Assembly (NCBI RefSeq): GCF_002776525.5
Contig: NC_045444.1
Location: 29,516,444-29,580,443, forward strand
Length of the DNA: 64,000 bases
Direction: 5' to 3'
Origin: Piliocolobus tephrosceles
Lineage: Eukaryota; Chordata; Mammalia; Primates; Cercopithecidae
The position numbers and the translations under genes were made by a program. Under the pieces are notes generated by a model that worked only from the letters and a program-made list of their open reading frames with translations, had not been told where the DNA came from and made no database searches. Below, one piece after another: positions 56,901-64,000 of this stretch. Position 1 is the first letter of the stretch. The number at the start of each line of letters is the position of its first letter.

Positions 56901-58820
56901 AAGAGAAAGAAGTGAAGAGCATTAATGACTAAAAGATGAAAGTATGCTGAAAATTTATATTGCAAATTTGCATCACTTACGTCAATTACATTTCAAAAAG
57001 CCACCAAGTAAATGGTTCTTGAGTTTCATCACCTCAGGAAATCTCAGTTTCTGATTGGTTTAAAGTGTTGTTGTATTTCCAACCAGAGAAGAAGGCTACT
57101 GTTTTTGCAAATGGGTATATTCTGCTGCACACATATTTCTTGGTTTATGTTATGAATGACAGCCATTGGAAGTTCATCATTCAATTTTTATATAAACACA
57201 AGACACATAACACTGTACATACAAGTTTTTGCTGTGAATTTTACTTTTAATTGATGAAGACACAACGAAAAATGCCATTAATATTATGTGAAATTTAAAA
57301 AGTGCATCATATTTATAACAGGTTTATATTCATTATTTCATAATAGCAGTACCTCAGGGGTAAATTGATATTTAAAAAATATATTCTTCCAGGTTTACAG
57401 ATGAATCACATAGAAGCCAAGAAAATCACCTAGAATCAGGTTGCAAATGAGTAGCAGGGAAGGACAAAACCTCTGACTGATCTTAATCAGCCAAAGCATA
57501 TCTGTGATGCTAAAAGGCTTTTTCCTTTTATTTTATTTAGACAAATCAAAGGAAAGCCAGACCAAATAAAATTGAGGCAGGAGGTGAAGAAGGACGGAAG
57601 GGAGAGAGGGAAGAAGAAAGGGAAGGGAGGGAAAGGCAGAGGAGGGAGAGAGAGAAAGAGTGAGAGACCGAGACTGAGAATTTGCCTTAATTGTGCTGGT
57701 GCAGTTGAGAGCTTCTAGAAGTTCTTAGAACATCATAAACATTTAAGTTTTCATGTTTAAGGAAAAAGTAAGGACTCTGGAGCAGTATTAAGACTAGTGA
57801 GCAACACCTCATTCAAATCTAGAGTTTAAGCTCAAATTAAAAGGGGACTATAGAGTGACCAGTTTCTTGAAGGAAACAAAGTAGCTTGGCTGTGGTTCAG
57901 GTACATATAGCTTGACATAATCAAGATAACTACAAATGGCTTTTCTGGGCAATGAGTGTGAATTGTAAGCTTAATTATTGTTTTGAATTAGTTTCCGGCA
58001 GAACTCTAAAAATTCTTCTCTCTTCCAAACAATAGGAGATTATAAAAGTTTTGTCAATATTGAGGAACTTGAAGAGGAAAACAAAAAAATCAGGAGCTAT
58101 CACCTGAAAAATCTTAAACTAAAAGTCACTCTCAAAAAGCAAGAATGGCATCTCTCTCTCTTTTTAAACCAGAGAGTACTATTCAATTTATAAATAAAAG
58201 TAAATGAAAAATAGGATTGGAATGAAAATCTCTTACGTCAGTCTGGATGATACCTACCTTACACAACTGCCCTATTTGTACTCGTATATTCATTTCAATA
58301 CTGGTAATGAGGGAATAGCTATAAAATGTCTTTCAACAGCATTTAAAAATATAATGATCAGGGTTCTCTAAAAGCATGAAATACTAATTTCAAATAATTG
58401 TTGAGAATTTTCCATAAGTAAATTCACATAGTATAATAAAAGTGAGGCCAAAAAGATACAACTTCACAGTATTACACTTGCTTGGGTTAGAAAGGAAGAA
58501 CTATGGTTAGTTTAAGAGGTCAATCCTTAGCTGATTCTTTTCTGATTATTTCTAGAAATTTGTGTTCAAGTTAGGCTTAGGAGTCATCGAAGAGCTCCCT
58601 ATTTTATCTCTGTGAGAAGTATGTGTCCAGTGCATCTGCCTGATGTGAAAAAGTACATGTCTTGACAATACAAGTTTACAGTCAATGACTCAACTGTAGA
58701 CATCAACTTTGTCAGAAGTGGTTTTATATTTTCTTAAATTAAGAAAAATGGTTTTAGGTTTTTTAAATTATTAAGAAACATTTAATTTTTGCATGTATTG
58801 GATTTCTCTAACGATCCTAA
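56901..58820. other. AT-rich non-coding DNA with a purine tract
   Basis: No gene or interspersed repeat recognised. A GA-rich tract lies at 57573-57668, made of GGGAGAGAGGGAAG-type text with few pyrimidines. Confidence 0.5.
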
Positions 58821-58821
58821 G

Positions 58822-58823
<2 letters not shown>

Positions 58824-58866
<43 letters not shown>

Positions 58867-58867
58867 T
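58824..58867. repeat. (GT)n microsatellite
   Basis: About 20 GT units with one GTAT interruption near 58860. Dinucleotide arrays of this length are usually polymorphic. Confidence 0.97.
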
Positions 58868-61800
58868 AAGAGAGAAAGAGACTGAGTACACACGTACATG
58901 CAAATGAGGAATTTAAACATTTCAGGTCTGAAATTATTTCAGGTAGGAAGTCATGGACACAAGTGTTCTGTGATAGAAGGAGTCACTTTAAGAAAAAAAG
59001 TAAATTCTGTTTCTGCTTTTCACTTACTAGCATTCTGTTTCAAATCCTGCTTCAAGTTATACCCCAAACTCTCACTCATATTGAAAGTATAATGTCTGAT
59101 GTGAGAAGAAAGCCAAGTGTTAGTAGCCTTATTCTAGTCATTAAATTTCTAAGTGTGAATCCATATGAAAAATCCTATCCTAAAGTGAACTCTATATGAT
59201 AAGAAGTTGAAATGATTTTAAAATGTAAACTTTTAACAACAAAAAAAGAGTAAGGTGTAAAAATGTAAAAGGAACAAATTAAAGAATTCAGTGACATTCT
59301 ATCCTTTTAGATCTTAGAAGCATATGTTTTATAAAAGCAAAACAGCACTGTCCAATGAAATAAATCTAAAAATAACTCCTAACATTCTTTTCACAGTACA
59401 CACAAAAGATCCTTTCCGATTGCATAAGAAAAGTAGGTAAAAGCTAAAATGCTAATTCTCTAGTATTTAGTAAAAGCAAATGTTACCTATTTATAAAAGC
59501 AAATGTGTCTATTTATGAAACACAAGATAAAAAATTACAATAACTTGTTGTATCATTATTATAAAGGTTTAGAAGGCATTTTTTCTTCTCTGTTTTGGCT
59601 TTAAATCCTGTAACAACACACAAACTAAATCTGTGGTCCTTCCTGTGCTTTTAACTCTATACCTTGCAACATGCCAGTTTTTCCTAATAATTGTATCATA
59701 AAGCTCCTGATTACTTAAAATTTTAGATGAATTTATTAATTTTTGAAATTAATTTTTAGACAATATCACTAAGCACTATGGATGAAGGCAAATGTGAAAA
59801 TATGTTATAGATTTACAAGAGAAAGATCCATGGTAGCCTATGCTTAAAAATGAATTATATAAATAAGTTCTTATAGATGCTTTTGCATGAATTACTAATT
59901 TATAAAACTTTGAGATGCAGGTTTTTATGGTGTACAAACTAAAATACATTTAAGTACTAACTTGTACTCAATGAAACAGCATTTAAGATATAGGTTATCA
60001 TTTAAGCTGTGTGAGGAACAATTTGGTATATTAACAACATACCACTAAGCTGCCATTCTTTTTTTCAGAAGTTGTTTGTAAAATAAATAATTATAGCTCT
60101 GTTATGGCAGTAGCTGAATGAAAATATTTCAAGTGGACATCTGCTTTCTTTTCTTACTAGAGGCAACTTGTTGCAGTGACTTTTGAAATGGTTAAAAATT
60201 TGCAGATGTTTAAAATTTGCAGATGCAGAATAACAGGGTTAAGCAATGTTACAAATTGATACATTTTGATGGTGGAAACACATTTATAAATACTTCACCA
60301 AAAATTCATCCAAAGAGGGAAAAAATCAATAATCTGACAGAGAACTCACTGAAAATTGCATTGTGTCACACATAGAAAATAAATTCATTTGTATTAATAC
60401 TTATATTTCCTCAATTTCCATTATCTGCATATTTTGACAGTCTATCACATGCGAAACTAGTTGACTGATATTTCATACAAACAAAACTGCTACTGAACTT
60501 TAAAAATTAGGAAATATTGAGGTAAATCTTGGACAACCGTTTTCTCTGTGGAGCTTCCCATGTATACAATACAATAGTATTGACTCAAGGAGTAATACTG
60601 AAGCTGGAACTGTTCAGTCAGCATTTTAAACTATTATGAGCTACCTTCTGAACCATTGCCAAGTTAATAGACAATGAAAGATAATGAGCTTGAAATTGGG
60701 TGTTAAATTGCATTTTTGGTTCTCTTTCTTTTTCTTGAAGTTTAACTGTTTCCTGTAGAAACAAAGTCATGTTTTGATGTATCACTATGTAAATATGTAT
60801 TTTAGGCTATGAACAGGGAAAGGAGAAAAAAAAAAGGCAGAGAACTGTATTTCATGTAGAAGGTTATATATTAACATAGGAAAATTAAAATATGTTAGAT
60901 TATAAAACTGCTAGATTGTAAAGTATACTGGATTTATGTAAAATGAAGATGCTACATTCGAAGAATATAAAAAGGTATATTACTCATGGCCTAGAGCCAC
61001 CTTCAAAACTCATAAAGCAGATTTATCCTAGTTCAATTACTTAGACTTTTAGTAGGGCCTCTTTGTGTTGTTATTTCAACAATGTAAAATTCTTGATTCA
61101 AATAAAGAAAAGAAGATAACGAACGAGGGTAGTGAATGATGATGCTGTTTACACTATTTTCCCTTTGCCATTCAGAGATGAGACTGACATTCTTATTCTA
61201 AAGAAACTGAGGATTTTTTATGTCATTTTTATTAAATTGGACACGAGAAATATTCAATTCTTAAAAATCACCTTTCAAGTAGTTCAAAAATGAACACCAA
61301 ACTTCACTAATGCCATTTACCTGAATTTTTGAGGACTAAGGATTTCATTATGATGGGAAGAAAGGCTTATCCTCATTAGTATAATTGTAGAATCTTTCCT
61401 TTACTTCCTTTTAAACTAATGAGTTACATTAATCCAGGTTCATTTTTATAAGCCTCTAGGGGCTAAATATAAAGGACAGTCATCTTAAAAAACAATAAAT
61501 TTTAAAAAAAGCATGTACCGTGCATTAAGTGCACGTATTTCATAAGACCTAGGTTAATACAACTGGCATCCAGTTTAATTAATCCTTGTTAGTGTAACAA
61601 CTAATATCCCTCCCTAGCATGTTTCCTTTAAACATTAGTATGTTAATTAAATGTTTTTTTTTTTTAAGATTTTTCTTTGTACTTCAATATGGCATTTATA
61701 CCATGTAAATCTCTTCTCAATAACTACCTTATAGAGATGTTTTCTTACAATATCCGGTCTCTTGCAGAAATTCTGGAGCCTTTTTGAAAGCTGTTCAGGT

Positions 61801-64000
61801 GTAGAATACAGATATTCAGCTGCAGGAAAAACAGATACATTTTTAATGAAACAAAAACCTCAAAGCACACACTCGATATTAGTCACTTTACTAATTAAAA
61901 ATGCATATTGCTCTGTGCCGCCTCGTGTTTTACATTATTTAAGCATGATTTTATAAGGTTACCTCAGCTCACAAGGATGTTTAATGCTAAATAAGACTGT
62001 GTAGTTGTGCTGTTTAGACATCTCCTTTGGGTGATTAAAATACATTATTCTAATGTAACACAATGCATATGTGATATATTTAGTGATGAGAATTTTTTCA
62101 AAGAACTGGTACTATAGCCGTATGTACCCGTACAACAGTTGCATATTATTAACTAGTCAATTGTTTAAATAATTTGGTGTGACTTTCAGTGCCTGATTTT
62201 TCTCTGTATCATTAAAAAAAATCTGTAAGCAATTGCAGCAACACTGACCTGCTTATAAAAATCCATCATTATGGGATGTGTATGCTAACAATGAAGAATG
62301 TTATTTGAAAACTTGCTTTTTTGTTATCTTAAAAGAACAGATGGTAAATATAAGCTTACTCTAATGTATTAAAACACATAAAATTTTCCTTAACACTAAC
62401 ATGTTGACTTGCCAAATAAACAATTGCTCCTGCCTAAGTTTATTTTCAAACTTTCTAATTTCGCATTAAATCTCAATCAAGATGAATGCACATTAAAGCA
62501 GCTACCTGGAAATATTTCGGGATAAACCAAATCTTTAGGACAAAGTGGGTAACACCCACAGTACACAGCTTCCAACCTAGAAAAATTTGAGAAAGAGGAT
62601 AAGAATATATGAAAAAGACAGTACCATCATACCCAGAAAGTGGTTTTGTTTGTCTAAAGTTAACAGAATGAGCCCAGAGTTAACTGGGACAAAAAACATG
62701 GTCGGCAGTATAATTCTAAAAGCCAAAGTTGCTCTTTTAAAAGATTTTATTGATCATATATGAATTTCATAGAACAGAACCAACAGCATATGTTTTGTTC
62801 ACTGAATTAATCAAAGTGCAGCTCTGCATTTTTTTTTTTTTTTTAAAATACTGTTTAACACATTTTATAATCAGCAGATAAACACATGTAACAACATGGT
62901 AAAGTATGGACAGCTTTTCTTAATAATGCTGCAAAGGCTCAGAATGTTCATTTTTCAAAAATGTTTAAATAAAATAGCAAATACTTAACTTTAGCACTGT
63001 CGCCGTAGAAAAGATTGAGGCACTTTTAAAAGCATCAGAAAAAAATTTACAATCTGTTGTAATGGGGCATTTTCATTTTAAGCTCATGCTTCAAAACAAT
63101 TTGTTATTATGCAGAATGTAAAACTCTTCCCCCTTTTGTTGAAAAACTCTCATGAAGACTACTTCAATGAACATTTTGCTTTCTTGACTAAAAATGCAGC
63201 TCACTTTCCATTTTATCAGCAAAGAATGCTTGTATTATTAAACAAACAAATATGGAAGTTTCACTTTGTGAAAGGATTTCCCCATGGACCCACCTATGGG
63301 AAGTTTTTCTTCACATCACAGTAGAACGGTTAAGCAGAAGGAAGGTATTGCATCGTCCTTCTGTGTTAGCCCTGCATAATAGCTATTGATCTGACATATA
63401 ATCAACTTTAAAGATACCACTGTCATCTCTGTTGGCTAGAAATTATGCAGTGAAATTCAAAACACCCTTTAAAATATGTTTATTTTATGAGAAACTTTGA
63501 ATTGCATCCAAAATGTTGACCAAAGGGGAAATTTATTTTGAACTGCAGATTTTTTTCAACCCAAAGTACTCTGAAGTCATGTTAGTGTTTACCTTGTTTA
63601 TTTACAGTGACCAAGTAAATGAAACTTAAGCTGTTTTTAAGTGAGTGATGTTTTCCCTATTTTCCTATGTTAACTGAAATTAAATAAAAAGTATTTACTT
63701 TGAGCTGCAAATTTTGGAAAAATACTTAGTTCAAAGTTTTGCTTGAGAACTGATAGAAGTTACAAAATAATCTAGTGGGAAGGCAAAGGTTCCGGTTACC
63801 AATTATTAATATCAGAATGCAAACTAATATCTAATTTTTTGTGATACACACATAGGGTACACATAGAAATTCTTATAAGCACAGCTATAAAGTACACTGT
63901 GACTGTATTATAAAACACTTAAAAAAGTTTTGAGTTTATAAACCAGTGATATTGTTTATGGACCAAAAGAAAATAGGCACTTTATCTGAAGACATTGTTT
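58868..64000. other. Repeat-poor AT-rich DNA to the window end
   Basis: Over 5 kb I recognise no Alu, L1, LTR or DNA transposon and no coding frame. Small local duplications occur (23-bp unit at 59471-59515; 18-bp-spaced TTTGCAGATG copies near 60199 and 60217). A-runs and T-runs (60827-60836, 61656-61668, 62830-62844) are present. The lack of primate repeats over such a length is unusual and compatible with a constrained regulatory region or a long 3' UTR/intron. Confidence 0.5.

Overview
This window is nuclear DNA from a catarrhine primate, most likely an Old World monkey. About thirteen Alu or Alu-monomer insertions make it a primate. The youngest Alu (4961-5222) carries CCGG in the right arm (around 5157-5165) where the human AluY consensus has CGCG; from memory this marks Old World monkey AluYRa-type elements. 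There is no bacterial-style gene organisation and no rRNA, tRNA or CRISPR. I could not defend any protein-coding exon.

Layout. Positions 1-4940 are mostly single-copy AT-rich DNA with a degraded LTR (about 2164-2592) and a candidate regulatory block (3560-3760). Positions 4941-16720 are rich in interspersed repeats: a monkey-type AluY, an old L1/HAL1-like element with an inserted Alu monomer, three Alus, MIR and L2 fragments, an MLT2-like LTR, an ERV1-type LTR and an L1 3' end. Positions 16720-19700 are mostly single copy. Positions 19710-36960 form the densest repeat block: Alus, a 767-bp ERV1 LTR, L2, L1M, a MER2-type DNA transposon and MLT1-type LTRs. The same block holds a complete THE1/MST MaLR provirus (LTR-internal-LTR, 29848-32136) inserted in an MLT2-like LTR, a long minus-strand old L1/HAL1-like element with an AluY in it, and an L2 split by an MLT1. 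Positions 36960-41000 are mixed, with a 220-bp homopurine tract and an AluJ split by a truncated L1.

From about 41,000 to the end repeats become sparse. This part contains a CpG island (about 46,480-47,480), the only plausible promoter of a host transcript. Around it lie long non-coding stretches with homeodomain-like and POU-like motifs and several small tandem duplications. The pattern suits the regulatory surroundings of a developmental gene or a lncRNA, but I did not recognise the locus.

The most unusual observation is a perfect 42-bp sequence at 7939-7980 that reappears in inverted orientation inside an Alu at 8569-8610, replacing Alu sequence there. It looks like the scar of an inverted template-switch (replication-based) mutation. 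Other items worth a look are a near-perfect 28-bp palindrome with an ATTAAT centre (44583-44610), a very short tailed insertion with target-site duplications (7703-7776), alternating purine-pyrimidine tracts in the CpG island, and a PBX-MEIS-type decamer (25383-25392). All repeat family names are from memory, without a database search.
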